This document shows positions 49,233 through 58,066 of a stretch of DNA of 64,000 nt, one piece after another. Source of the DNA: Ardenticatenaceae bacterium (GTDB taxonomy: Bacteria; Chloroflexota; Anaerolineae; Promineifilales; Promineifilaceae). Under the pieces are notes generated by a model. The model was given only the letters and a program-made list of their open reading frames with translations. It was not told the origin of the DNA and did not search any database. Location of the stretch: contig JACKBX010000012.1 of the NCBI GenBank assembly GCA_020634375.1, positions 65,039-129,038 of the forward strand, written 5' to 3'. Made by a program: the position numbers and the translations under genes. Position 1 is the stretch's first letter; each line of letters starts with the position of its first letter.

Positions 49233-52200
49233 TTACTCCCCAGACACCACCAACTGACTGCTGGCCGAACGGCCCCAGACCGTGAGGTCATACATGGCAT
49301 ACACCTCGGCGGGCAGGGCTGCGAAACGGCCGTCATGCGTAGCCCGCGCCACATAAGTAAACACCCGCCGCCCGGCGTTAAACTCCGTGATGAAAAAGCT
49401 CACCTGGCCGCCGCGAATCTCCTTGTAATTGTAGCCATACTCCTGCCAGTAATAGCGCGGTTGCTGCCACTCATACAGCGCGGCGATATGACTGGTTGTG
49501 TTCAGATTCTCATTCAGCGCTTCCAGGCCACCGGGCAGACTGTCTTCCACGATGACATAGGCGGCGTCTTGCGGCATGGTTACGGTGAGGCGCACCTTCA
49601 CTAACTGCCCGGCGCTGATGCTTTGCAGCGGCTCGTTGTCCATGCTCAAATATTCCCGCGTCACCTGCACCGCGCCGGCGGCGGGGATGTCTGATTGTTC
49701 CAAATAGACACGGCCGTTCACCACATAATACAACTGCCCACTGCCATCTTGCGTGATGCGCAGATCATTAGAACCGGCCCGCATCTGCGCGGCGGGGATT
49801 TCCAGACTGACGGCCGGTTCGCCGCGCCCCAGGCTGCCGCTGGCGATGGTCTCGCCATTGAGCAAAACGGTGTACTGCGTGGCGGCGGCGCTTTCGCTAA
49901 AGCTGCTTGCCAGCAAGTGGTCAGTCAGGCCGAGGATGGCAAAAGAGGTTTCGTTGGTGCTGCCCCAGCCATTTTGCTGGCGCTGCCCCATCAGATAACG
50001 CACGATGCCGCCTTCCAACTCGCTGCCGGGCTGAATTTGCACAAAGGCGCTGAGAGCTAATGCGCTGTTGCGCGTGGTCGAGGCCATTGTTTTGTTGTAG
50101 TAGTGGCCGTCTTCACGGTCGCCGCTCCAGTAGACGAGGCCGGATGGGGTGGTGACGGCCGTTTCCCGCAGCAAATCTAGCACATCCAGCGCCGCCCCAT
50201 GTTCGCCAATGGCTTCCAGCGCCAGCGCTAATCCGGCACGGCTGAAGGTGTCCAGGTTATCCAACGAAGCTTGCAGCGCCAGCGTCGCCTCCGCGTTGGG
50301 CTGACCGGCGGCGGCCATGCTGTACAGCGCATACGCCCGCGTGCGGATGTCCATGCCGCTCAAATTGTCGTTGAGCCAGGCAATGCCGCGATCAATCACG
50401 CCCTGATCCACCTCGTATCCGGCGTCGCGCACCATTGCCAGCCCAAAGACGACCCATGCGGTTTGATAATCGTGCGTGCTGTCGTCGTACCACCAGCCCC
50501 AGCCGCCGTCGTTGTGCTGGTAGCCATACAGCCGCTGCAAGCTGGCGTTGATTTTGGCAGGCAAATCCGCTTGCAGGGTGGGGCTGCCCACGCCAAGCTG
50601 ATTGAAGGCGCGGCCCACGACGGCGTTGGGCAGGGCGCGGCTCATGGTTTGCTCCACGCAGCCGTAGGGGTAGCCGGTGAGGTATTCCAGACCTTCTAGC
50701 AGGGTTCCGGCGATGGAGCGGGAGAGTTCGATGCGTGCGCTGCTGATGGGCAGCGCCCCGGCGGGCATGTCAATGGTGGTTGCCAGGTCGCCGCTGAATT
50801 GGCCGATTTGGGTGGTTACGTCGGGGATAGCTAACGGCCGTATCTCCAACGGCAACTGCACCGCATCCACGACCACATCGCCGATGCTGGCTTGCACGGT
50901 GAGGTCGGCGGTTCCGGCGGAAACGGCCGTTGCCAGCCAACCCACCACGCGCACGCCACCGGCAGGCACGGTGACGGAGAGGGATGGTGAATGGTGAATG
51001 GTGAATAGTGAATTGGGAACGAGGAGTTGGACGGTGATCGTTTGGGTGGATTCGGTGTAGTTGTGTACCAGGGCGGAAAGCTGCACCTCGTCGTGGGCGG
51101 TGAGGGTGCGCGGCAGGATGGGGCGCACGATGACATCTTGATGGACGGTGATGTTGGCGACGGCCTCGCCGACCTGTGTGTCGGCGGTGGCGGCTTTGGC
51201 CGTCAGCCGCCAGCTTGTCAGGTTGTCGGGCAGGGTTACGGTGACGGTGGCTTCGCCGTTCCAATCGGTGTGCAGGGTGGGAAACCATGCGGCCGTATCT
51301 GGGAAATCCTGGCGCGGGTTGGCAATGAGATCGCCATCACCGCCGCCGCCGCCCATGCCGCCGCCACCACTTTCCCAGAGGTAGCGGCTGGGCGCAAAGG
51401 CGTTGTAGGTGTTGACGAGGTTGCGGCGTTGGAAGTAAAAAGCATTAAACATGGGGCCGGAGAGGTCGGCGCTGAGGGCAAAAATGGCTTCGTCTACCAT
51501 TGCCAATGAGACTTCGGCGGAGACGGGTTCGCCGTACTCGTTGGTGACGCGTACGGTGAAGCTGGCTTCGTCACGCGGGGCGTAGGTTTCGCGGTCGGGG
51601 GTGATGGTGACGAGCAGGGTTTTGCCGGTGACGGGCACGAGCAGTTCCACAGTGGCCTGGTGTAGCTGGCTGTCGGCCAATGATTGCCACATCTCTTCGC
51701 TGAGGGTGGTGTCTACGCCTTCCCAGGCGTTGACGGTGACGAAGGTGTTGGGGGCGTCGTCGGGCTGGATGGTGACGGTGACGGCCGTTACCGGGGCGGT
51801 CAATTCTACCAACTGCGTGCGCCGCGTTGTGCCGCGCTCGAAGGTGAGCAGCGCCGGGCCATCAAAAGCGGATTCGATCAGCAGGTGGGCAGCATCGCCG
51901 GGGGCATAGCTTTCCTGGTCGGCGGTGACGCGCAGGGCGCTGTCTATGCCGTACCAATCGGCGAAGTCGGTGTTGAAGACGTAGACCCAGCGGTTGTAGG
52001 CGATGGTGTGTCCCTGGCTGTCTGTGCCGCTGACGCGAATTTGGTAGTAGCCGGGCTGCTGGATGGTGAGGGTGTGGCTGGCACGGCCGTTGGCGTCGCT
52101 GGTGAGTTGGGCGGATTGGATGACGGTGGTGTATGAGCGACTGTCGCGGTTCCAGCGGCGCAGGCTGAGGGTGAGGGCACGGCCGTTCACCGGCTCGCCG

Positions 52201-55004
52201 TTGATGGTGTTGACGGCGGCTTGCACGGTGAAGGGCTGCTCTGGCGTTTGGAAGTAGTCGAAATTGTTTAGCGTCACTTTTTCGGCGGCGCTGTAGATAT
52301 AGAAAACGGCGCTGCCGCTGACGGTTTGGCGGCTGCCGTCGTCTACGGTCACTTCCACGCCCCAGGCGTTTTGGCGCACGTTGCTGCCCCAATCGCCATA
52401 GCCGGCGTAGTAGTCGTATCCCTCGTTGGCCTGGGCGTCGAAGGTGAAGGTGAAACGGCCGTCCGCGTCTGTTTGCCCGCTGATGGGGGTGCGGTAGCTG
52501 AGATACCAGGTGAAATCGTTGCCATCTTCGGGCGACATCCAGCGGTAGTGCGGCGAGAGCGAGTAGAAATTGACCTCTAGCGGCGCATTGGCTACCGGCT
52601 CGCCGAAGAAGTAGCGGCTGTCTACGGTGACGGCGATTTGCTGACCGTCCACGTAGCGGTCGCTGTCGGCGCTGAGGATAACTTCGTAGTCGGGTTTGCG
52701 GTAGTCTTGCACTTTGAAGGTCTGGCGGTGAACGCTGGCGTCGCGCAGGGCGTCGCCGTTCAGGGCTATTTCGATGGCGTAGTCGCCGAGCATGGCCCCT
52801 TCTGCTACCTGGAAGCTGCCGTCAACTGTACCAAAGTCGTTAGTGGTGAGGGTGAGGGTTTGGACGACGTTGTTGCGGGCGTCGCGCATTCGGGCGGTAA
52901 CGGCCGTGCCTGCGGGCAACATGCTCAACAGGGCGTCATCATCGCGGCGGATGATGGCTTTGAAGAAGACGGTTTGGCCGGGGCGGTAGATGGGGCGTTC
53001 GGTGTAGATGTAGACGGCCGTGTCTTGTGTTGTTGGGCGAGAACCCCACCAGCCGCTGCTGCCGCCCCATTCCCAGGTGAGGCCGCTGACGGCGCGGTCG
53101 TCGCCATGACCGGCGATGACGATGAGCGGTTCTGGGTCGCGGTTGATGACGGTGGAGAACACGCCGCTGCTGTCGCTTGTGCCCTGGGCGATTAATGTGC
53201 CATTGCGGGCGTAGATTTGCACCTCTGCGTCGGGGGCGGGCACGCCGTTTATGTCTGTGACCCAGGTTGTGAGCTGGTTTTCGGCCTGTTTGACGACAAG
53301 GGCGTAGCTGCTGAGGACGACGATGATCTGGTCGTTGAGGTTTCCTGCATTGAGGTTGAGGATGTAGAGTCCGGGAGGTACGTCATCTGGGATGATGACT
53401 TCGCGGATGTGGTCGCTGTGCCCGCCAGTAGCGCTGCTGTTGGCGGGCCAGGAGGTTACCAGGACAGATCCTTCTGTGCTAATGGGGCGATTGGTTTCCC
53501 AACCGGCCCCGCCGCGGAAACCGGAGGCGTAGCGATCTAAAAATTGGGTGGTGTTAAGTTGGTAGAGGTCGAAGGTGACGCTGTCCAGGTTGGCGCGGTT
53601 GGTGAGGACGTATTGGATGGTGCGACGGCCGTTCACATCCACTACCTGTGCATTAGGGCCATAGCCAAAATGGGCCACTTTTTGCACGTTCGTTGTGCGG
53701 AATGACCAACTGTAGCTGCCGTTGAGTACTGATTCCCCTTCCAGGCCAACGGCTTCTGAGGTGATGGCGACGGTGTACTCAGTATATTCGTCGAACATGC
53801 CAGCATCGGGCTGGAAGATGAGGGTGGTCTCATTCCAGCGGATGGTTCCGCTGATGGCGGGGGTGATGCTGAGGGCGGCGGCGGTTTTGGCCTCGTCCAT
53901 CAAGCGGTCAAAGGTGACGCGGATGGCGGCGGTAGGCTGGATGCTGCTGCCGGTGGGAGCAGCGTTGAGGATGGCGGGCGGGGTGGTGAAGCTGTGGGCG
54001 GCAGGAAGGGGTACGGTGTCGCCAAATTGATCGCGCAGTGTGCCCGTGAAGGCGATGGTGTAGGTGGTTTCGGTAGGTAATCGCCCAGCAGGGTCTAACG
54101 TGGCGACGGTTCCGCTTTCATCCCAAATGAGGTCGGCCATTAGTGGCGGGGATACATTGAGGGCTGCACGCACGCTGGCATCGTCCATAGGGTAGTTAAA
54201 AACAATTTGTATGGGAGTGTAGGGCGTGTAAGTGCCGGGGCCGGTGAGAGCGTCTAGGGCTGCGGCTAGATGATATTCCCAGGTATAGGTTTGCAGTAGG
54301 GGAGCGCCGGTGTCGTCAACGGCCGTTTTGTCCAGCCTGAAGTGATAGTTTGTGTCGTAGGCCAGCCGCCGCGTAGGGGTGATGGTGAGCTGATTGTCGC
54401 GCCAGGCTGTGTCGAAGGTAAGGGTGGGGGTGATTTGCAGAGCGGCCATGACGCTGTCGCGGTTCATGCTGCGGTTGAATTGTAGTTTGATGGCGGGCTG
54501 GCGTTCGGTGATGGCACCGCCTACGGGTATGCGCTGGGTGAGCAGGGGCGCAAAGCCGGTGTGCATCCGCCAGCGCTGCACTTGCTCAAATTGTAGGCCG
54601 CTGGCGCTGCTGAGGCGGCTGTTGAGGGTGATGAGGTAGGTGTGGTTTTGGCCGAAGCTGGTGTTTGGAGTGAAGGTGAGGGTCATGCCGTCGTCTTGCC
54701 AGGAGAATTGGCCGTTGATGACAGGGGAGATGAGAAACGGCCGTGCTACATCGGTGTTCATGGGCTGGTTGAAGTGCAGCACCAGGGCGTCTTGTGGCGG
54801 GAAGTCCTCGGTGGTGGTGGGAAAGGTGACGGCGAGTGTGTCGGGTAGGGGGGTAGGGAGCAGGAATTGGGAAACGGGGGTTTGGGCAACGGCCGTTGTC
54901 GTGGGCATCAACTCGTCAATGGAAAAGGCGTCTTTTTCTGCCTGCTGACAGCCGCTTAAGAGGAATAGGACAATCAGAATAATAAAGATGGTTTGCTGTT
55001 TCAT
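49233..55004 (-). CDS. Bacterial alpha-2-macroglobulin, thioester-containing lipoprotein
   Basis: About 1923 residues. A lipoprotein signal ends LFLLSGC. Residues about 60-430 hold four beta-rich Ig-like (Big_5 type) repeats with FNQPMN and FNRSMN boxes. MG domains follow, then the bait-like disordered region around the GGGGMGGGGGDG stretch. The thioester motif GCVEQ lies near residue 1447 in GYPYGCVEQTMSRALPNA, followed by an alpha-alpha barrel (TED) and a receptor-like domain. The protein should trap proteases at the cell surface after cleavage. An in-frame word-repeat insert (50982-51022) lies in a linker. AGGAGG is 7 bases before ATG 55004. Fifteen or so ACGGCCGT copies are translated here. 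Confidence 0.93.
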   Translation of the reverse strand: MKQQTIFIILIVLFLLSGCQQAEKDAFSIDELMPTTTAVAQTPVSQFLLPTPLPDTLAVTFPTTTEDFPPQDALVLHFNQPMNTDVARPFLISPVINGQFSWQDDGMTLTFTPNTSFGQNHTYLITLNSRLSSASGLQFEQVQRWRMHTGFAPLLTQRIPVGGAITERQPAIKLQFNRSMNRDSVMAALQITPTLTFDTAWRDNQLTITPTRRLAYDTNYHFRLDKTAVDDTGAPLLQTYTWEYHLAAALDALTGPGTYTPYTPIQIVFNYPMDDASVRAALNVSPPLMADLIWDESGTVATLDPAGRLPTETTYTIAFTGTLRDQFGDTVPLPAAHSFTTPPAILNAAPTGSSIQPTAAIRVTFDRLMDEAKTAAALSITPAISGTIRWNETTLIFQPDAGMFDEYTEYTVAITSEAVGLEGESVLNGSYSWSFRTTNVQKVAHFGYGPNAQVVDVNGRRTIQYVLTNRANLDSVTFDLYQLNTTQFLDRYASGFRGGAGWETNRPISTEGSVLVTSWPANSSATGGHSDHIREVIIPDDVPPGLYILNLNAGNLNDQIIVVLSSYALVVKQAENQLTTWVTDINGVPAPDAEVQIYARNGTLIAQGTSDSSGVFSTVINRDPEPLIVIAGHGDDRAVSGLTWEWGGSSGWWGSRPTTQDTAVYIYTERPIYRPGQTVFFKAIIRRDDDALLSMLPAGTAVTARMRDARNNVVQTLTLTTNDFGTVDGSFQVAEGAMLGDYAIEIALNGDALRDASVHRQTFKVQDYRKPDYEVILSADSDRYVDGQQIAVTVDSRYFFGEPVANAPLEVNFYSLSPHYRWMSPEDGNDFTWYLSYRTPISGQTDADGRFTFTFDAQANEGYDYYAGYGDWGSNVRQNAWGVEVTVDDGSRQTVSGSAVFYIYSAAEKVTLNNFDYFQTPEQPFTVQAAVNTINGEPVNGRALTLSLRRWNRDSRSYTTVIQSAQLTSDANGRASHTLTIQQPGYYQIRVSGTDSQGHTIAYNRWVYVFNTDFADWYGIDSALRVTADQESYAPGDAAHLLIESAFDGPALLTFERGTTRRTQLVELTAPVTAVTVTIQPDDAPNTFVTVNAWEGVDTTLSEEMWQSLADSQLHQATVELLVPVTGKTLLVTITPDRETYAPRDEASFTVRVTNEYGEPVSAEVSLAMVDEAIFALSADLSGPMFNAFYFQRRNLVNTYNAFAPSRYLWESGGGGMGGGGGDGDLIANPRQDFPDTAAWFPTLHTDWNGEATVTVTLPDNLTSWRLTAKAATADTQVGEAVANITVHQDVIVRPILPRTLTAHDEVQLSALVHNYTESTQTITVQLLVPNSLFTIHHSPSLSVTVPAGGVRVVGWLATAVSAGTADLTVQASIGDVVVDAVQLPLEIRPLAIPDVTTQIGQFSGDLATTIDMPAGALPISSARIELSRSIAGTLLEGLEYLTGYPYGCVEQTMSRALPNAVVGRAFNQLGVGSPTLQADLPAKINASLQRLYGYQHNDGGWGWWYDDSTHDYQTAWVVFGLAMVRDAGYEVDQGVIDRGIAWLNDNLSGMDIRTRAYALYSMAAAGQPNAEATLALQASLDNLDTFSRAGLALALEAIGEHGAALDVLDLLRETAVTTPSGLVYWSGDREDGHYYNKTMASTTRNSALALSAFVQIQPGSELEGGIVRYLMGQRQQNGWGSTNETSFAILGLTDHLLASSFSESAAATQYTVLLNGETIASGSLGRGEPAVSLEIPAAQMRAGSNDLRITQDGSGQLYYVVNGRVYLEQSDIPAAGAVQVTREYLSMDNEPLQSISAGQLVKVRLTVTMPQDAAYVIVEDSLPGGLEALNENLNTTSHIAALYEWQQPRYYWQEYGYNYKEIRGGQVSFFITEFNAGRRVFTYVARATHDGRFAALPAEVYAMYDLTVWGRSASSQLVVSGE
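50982..51022. repeat. GTGAATGGTGAATGG word run inside the macroglobulin gene
   Basis: GATGGTGAATGGTGAATGGTG and AATAGTGAATTGGG words; translated as LFTIHHSPSLS in the linker before a domain. Same family as 49121-49145. Confidence 0.75.
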
Positions 55005-55045
55005 CACTGGGCCTCCTGTGGCGCAAAAAGTGAGTTACTCATAAC

Positions 55046-55082
55046 TATTTACGATTGGCGATTGACGATTGGTGATTGGCAA
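55046..55082. repeat. CGATTGGCGATTGACGATTGG word run
   Basis: ACGATTGGCGATTGACGATT and GGTGATTGGC words upstream of the macroglobulin gene, adjacent to the TGAGTTACTCA palindrome at about 55030. Confidence 0.6.
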
Positions 55083-55167
55083 CCGTTAGTTTGAGTATAT
55101 TGCGAGGAGGGCGGGGGGTGTTTGACGGGAGGGCGTTGGTTGGGGTACGGCCGTTCTATGCTGACGT

Positions 55168-55206
55168 AGGAAACGTGAAACGTGAAGATTTATCACGTTT
55201 CACGCA
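55168..55206. repeat. GTGAAAC-word hairpin, copy 10
   Basis: GGAAACGTGAAACGTGAAG is mirrored by ATCACGTTTCACG. It is a shorter copy, four bases before the reductase stop codon. Confidence 0.8.
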
Positions 55207-55209
55207 GAT

Positions 55210-56307
55210 TCAGACCATTGCTTCCGAGGATATGCTGGGGTTTTGGCGCATGAATTCGATGAGGGTAGGGGCGTACTCTGCAAACGGCGGGCAGGCAATG
55301 CCACTGCCTGCCAAATCGCGCAGGGTGTTTTCGCAGGTGTAGTGGGTGGGCAAGGTGAAGTAGTCTATGGCCGCTGGTTCAATGCGCAGCAGGGCGTGAA
55401 CGCCAGGCACGTAAGCCAGCGACCCTTTTGCCAGCCAGCCAGGCAGCGGAATGCGCCAGATATTGCTGTCCGTGATGGCGGCAACGGTATCCAAAATTTC
55501 ATCGCCATTCAGAGGGTTGGGGTCGCTGAGGTGATAGGTTTGCCCCAGTGAATGCTTTTGGGCGCTGAGATAGTCAATGGCGTCTGTAACAAAATCGCGG
55601 GGGACTAAATTGACTTTACATTGTGTCAAATCGCCGACGACGGGCATGAGGGTTTGCTTCCCCTGCCGCAAAATGAGCTGGAAGATGTAGTACGGCCCAT
55701 CATATTTCTGCGTTTCTCCAGTCTGGCTGTCACCAACAACGATGGCCGGGCGATAGATGGTGACGGGCAGCCCCTTTTGCATGTGCTGACGCACTTCTAG
55801 TTCGGCCCAATATTTTGTTTCCTCATAGTAATTGTTGAAGTGCTGCCCGTTTTTCAGGTCGTTTTCGCTGAATGTGCCATCGTGACGGCCGCTCACGTAA
55901 CAGGTGCTGACGTATTGAAAACGGTGCAACTGCGGACACTGCTCGGCAAAGCGCAGCATGTGGCGCGTGCCATCTACGTTGACGCGCATCGCCATCTCCC
56001 GCGAGACGCCCAACGCATAAACGGCCGCAAAATGGAAGATTTCGATGGTTTCTTGCTGCAAAGCAGCCAACTGCGCGGCGTCTAATCCCAGGTCTGGTTG
56101 GGTGATGTCACCCTCAATGAGTGGAATGCGATTTTTCCAGTCAGGATGAGCGCTGGTTATTTTGTCCACACGCTGTGCAGCCTGATCACGAAACTTGCTT
56201 TGGATGAGACAGGTCACGGTCACGTCCGCAGCGTAGCGGGCCAGCAGCCGCTCGACCAGTTCGGAACCGAGAAAACCGGGGAAGCCAGTGAGAAAAATGG
56301 TTGTCAT
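55210..56307 (-). CDS. NAD(P)-binding thioester-reductase-like SDR protein
   Basis: 365 residues. The nucleotide motif is TGFPGFLGSELVERLL (TGxxGxxG). The active-site Tyr and Lys are in EETKYWAELEVRQ (YxxxK type, NNYYEETK), with Ser in YVSTCYVSG. The extended SDR pattern resembles the male-sterility/thioester-reductase (NAD_binding_4) branch, which reduces fatty acyl thioesters to aldehydes or alcohols. A lipid-linked role would fit the wax-ester-synthase-like protein elsewhere in the window, but they are 19 kb apart and this is a guess. AGGAG is 7 bases before ATG 56307. The GTGAAAC hairpin follows as a probable terminator. Confidence 0.85.
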   Translation of the reverse strand: MTTIFLTGFPGFLGSELVERLLARYAADVTVTCLIQSKFRDQAAQRVDKITSAHPDWKNRIPLIEGDITQPDLGLDAAQLAALQQETIEIFHFAAVYALGVSREMAMRVNVDGTRHMLRFAEQCPQLHRFQYVSTCYVSGRHDGTFSENDLKNGQHFNNYYEETKYWAELEVRQHMQKGLPVTIYRPAIVVGDSQTGETQKYDGPYYIFQLILRQGKQTLMPVVGDLTQCKVNLVPRDFVTDAIDYLSAQKHSLGQTYHLSDPNPLNGDEILDTVAAITDSNIWRIPLPGWLAKGSLAYVPGVHALLRIEPAAIDYFTLPTHYTCENTLRDLAGSGIACPPFAEYAPTLIEFMRQNPSISSEAMV

Positions 56308-56320
56308 CGTTCAATCTCCT

Positions 56321-56346
56321 AAAAGATAGAGTGTAGAGATAGAGTT
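56321..56346. repeat. AAGATAGAGTGTAGAGATAG word run
   Basis: One arm of the GATAGAG family, next to the start of the reductase gene. The 56308-56524 gap holds no gene. Confidence 0.55.
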
Positions 56347-56524
56347 GTGACTTTGGTTTAGCGTTGCAGTAGTTGAGGTGTCATTTTGCAGTGGATAACG
56401 TGTCGCACCAATCCTGTGCAAAATGTAGACGATCCGAACTTGTCCTTGTGCAATATTAGCCACTATTCTATTGTCCACATTTTAGACAAGGAAACAATTC
56501 CCAATGACGAACCAAAAATCTCGC

Positions 56525-56931
56525 TCAGGTATTTTGTAGTGTGTAATGAATTTCCACCATTGCCTGTGTGTCCAGATGGCAGTATTCGCGGAGTTGAGCA
56601 GCGAGTTGGGATTTAACGGCCGTGTCCTCCCCATTTATCATCTCCTCCCATACCACCTGCGCCTGCGTCCCATCCTGCACAACCAGCGTCTGGTAACTTA
56701 GTTTCGGCGCGATGATTGGCAGTACCGACTTCAACGAATTCGATTTGCCGAACCGATAATCTCGGTAATGTTTTTTGAAGATGTCGAGTTGATCCCAAAG
56801 GCGATCAACCATATTGAGCAGATGTGGGGCATGGTTAGGAAATGCTTCGGCTAATTCTTGTAATCGGTTTCGTTCAAAAGGCGCATAGTAGACGATAATG
56901 CTTCCCTCGTCGCCAATGTCCTTGAGAAGTG
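56525..56931 (-). pseudogene. DUF2779-type protein, C-terminal remnant
   Basis: The frame is open from the IS boundary to the stop at 56525 and gives about 136 residues: LLKDIGDEGSIIVYYAPFERNRLQELAEAF, then YRFGKSNSLKSVLPIIAP, and LREYCHLDTQAMVEI near the end. The GSIIVYYAPFE box, the SLKSVLP segment and the YCxxDTxAMV end match the RNase H-like DUF2779 domain at the C-terminus of large proteins of unknown function. The N-terminal part is missing: the IS3 element starts where the coding sequence is cut. No continuation appears on the other side of the element (59567 onward), so more than a simple insertion occurred. Confidence 0.7.
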
Positions 56932-56995
56932 TGTAATGCGGGCGTTTTATTGGACACCTAAATCAGTGTAAACTGAGACAATAAGGGGTTCAAAA

Positions 56996-57319
56996 ATGCC
57001 CAGAAGAAAACTACGCAAACACGCACCAGAATTCAAATTCAAGCTGGTCGTCGAATCTTTACGCGGCAAACGGACACGCACCGAGATTGCCCGCGAAAAC
57101 GACATCACCAAATCGTTGCTGTACAAATGGGAACAAGCTTTCCTTGAACAAGGCTCTGATGTGTTCCGTTCCGCTGATTTGCGAACCCAGGAATTAGCCG
57201 AACGCGACCAACGCATTGCTGATTTGGAAAGACTTGTCGGTCGGCTGGCGCTGGAGAATGAAGTGCTAAAAAAGTTCGAGACGCAGCTCAACTCAACACC
57301 ACGCAAAAACGGAAGATGA
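56996..57319 (+). CDS. IS3-family transposase OrfA
   Basis: 107 residues. The N-terminal helix-turn-helix reads KHAPEFKFKLVVESLRGKR, then IARENDITKSLLYKWEQAFLEQG, which is typical of IS3-type OrfA for binding the element's inverted repeats. The C-terminal part is a leucine-zipper-like coiled coil (LAERDQRIADLERLVGRLALENEVLKK). An OrfAB fusion is made in many IS3 members by frameshift; here orfA ends with ATGA overlapping orfB, and a CAAAAAC run nearby could allow slippage, but neither is proved. It is intact. The downstream orfB is broken, so the element cannot transpose by itself. Confidence 0.9.
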   Translation: MPRRKLRKHAPEFKFKLVVESLRGKRTRTEIARENDITKSLLYKWEQAFLEQGSDVFRSADLRTQELAERDQRIADLERLVGRLALENEVLKKFETQLNSTPRKNGR

Positions 57320-57981
57320 TAAAGCAACTGTCGGCTGAACATCCTGTGCGCTACCTGTGTCAATTGTTGGATTTGTCATCCAGCACCTATTACTATCAGT
57401 CTCAGCGTCAAGAGGATGATCCAGAATTGGTGAAAGCCATTGAACGGCATTTGGCACTCAGACCTTATCTGGGCTACCGAATGCTGCTGGCTCGTTTGCG
57501 ACGCGACAAATGGATTGTCAGCGAACGGGCCGTTCGCCGGATTTTGCGCCAAATGAAGCGGACGCGGTTGGCAGGCCGGATTATCACCACTGATAGCAAC
57601 CATTCGCACCCACGTTTTCCTAACGTGATTCAAGATGTAACAGCCGTTTCCCCGAATCATATTTGGGTAGGTGACATCACCTACTTGCGCTATGGTCGTC
57701 AATTCTTGTATCTGGCAGTGATTTTGGACGCTTACACCAGAGCTGTTCGTGGCTGGCATCTGGAAGAGATGCTCACTTGCGAGGCGTTGACCCTGCCTGC
57801 GCTGCAAATGGCTTTGCAAACAGGTACGCCAACATTCTTTCATTCCGACCAAGGCCGACAGTATGCCGTCACAGACCATGTTGAGATGCTCCAGGCTAGA
57901 GATACAACCATGAGCATGTCTGATGCCGGCTGCCCGACACAGAATGGCTTGGTTGAACGATTTATTCGGACAGTAAAGGAG

Positions 57982-57989
57982 GAACATAT
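57982..57989. repeat. Target-site duplication GAACATAT, left copy
   Basis: Eight bases repeated at 59364-59371, directly bordering the inserted IS. The two copies mark the duplication made on insertion into the IS3 orfB. Confidence 0.93.
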
Positions 57990-58030
57990 CTAGTTCTAAC
58001 AAATTTTGTAGCTTTGGAATGAGTGAGGCT

Positions 58031-58066
58031 ATATTGGTTAAAAACGACCAAGAATCCAACCAATAT
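58031..58066 (+). repeat. Hairpin covering the transposase start codon
   Basis: ATATTGGTT at 58031-58039 and AACCAATAT at 58058-58066 are a perfect nine-base inverted repeat. The ATG at 58065-58067 is in the right arm, so the structure could limit translation from transcripts that read in from outside. Confidence 0.7.

Noticed and set aside
3355..55206. The GTGAAAC hairpins as parS or ParB sites
   Set aside because: They contain GTTTCACG and CGTGAAAC half-sites, but never joined as the GTTTCACGTGAAAC palindrome needed by ParB; word order and spacing are wrong.
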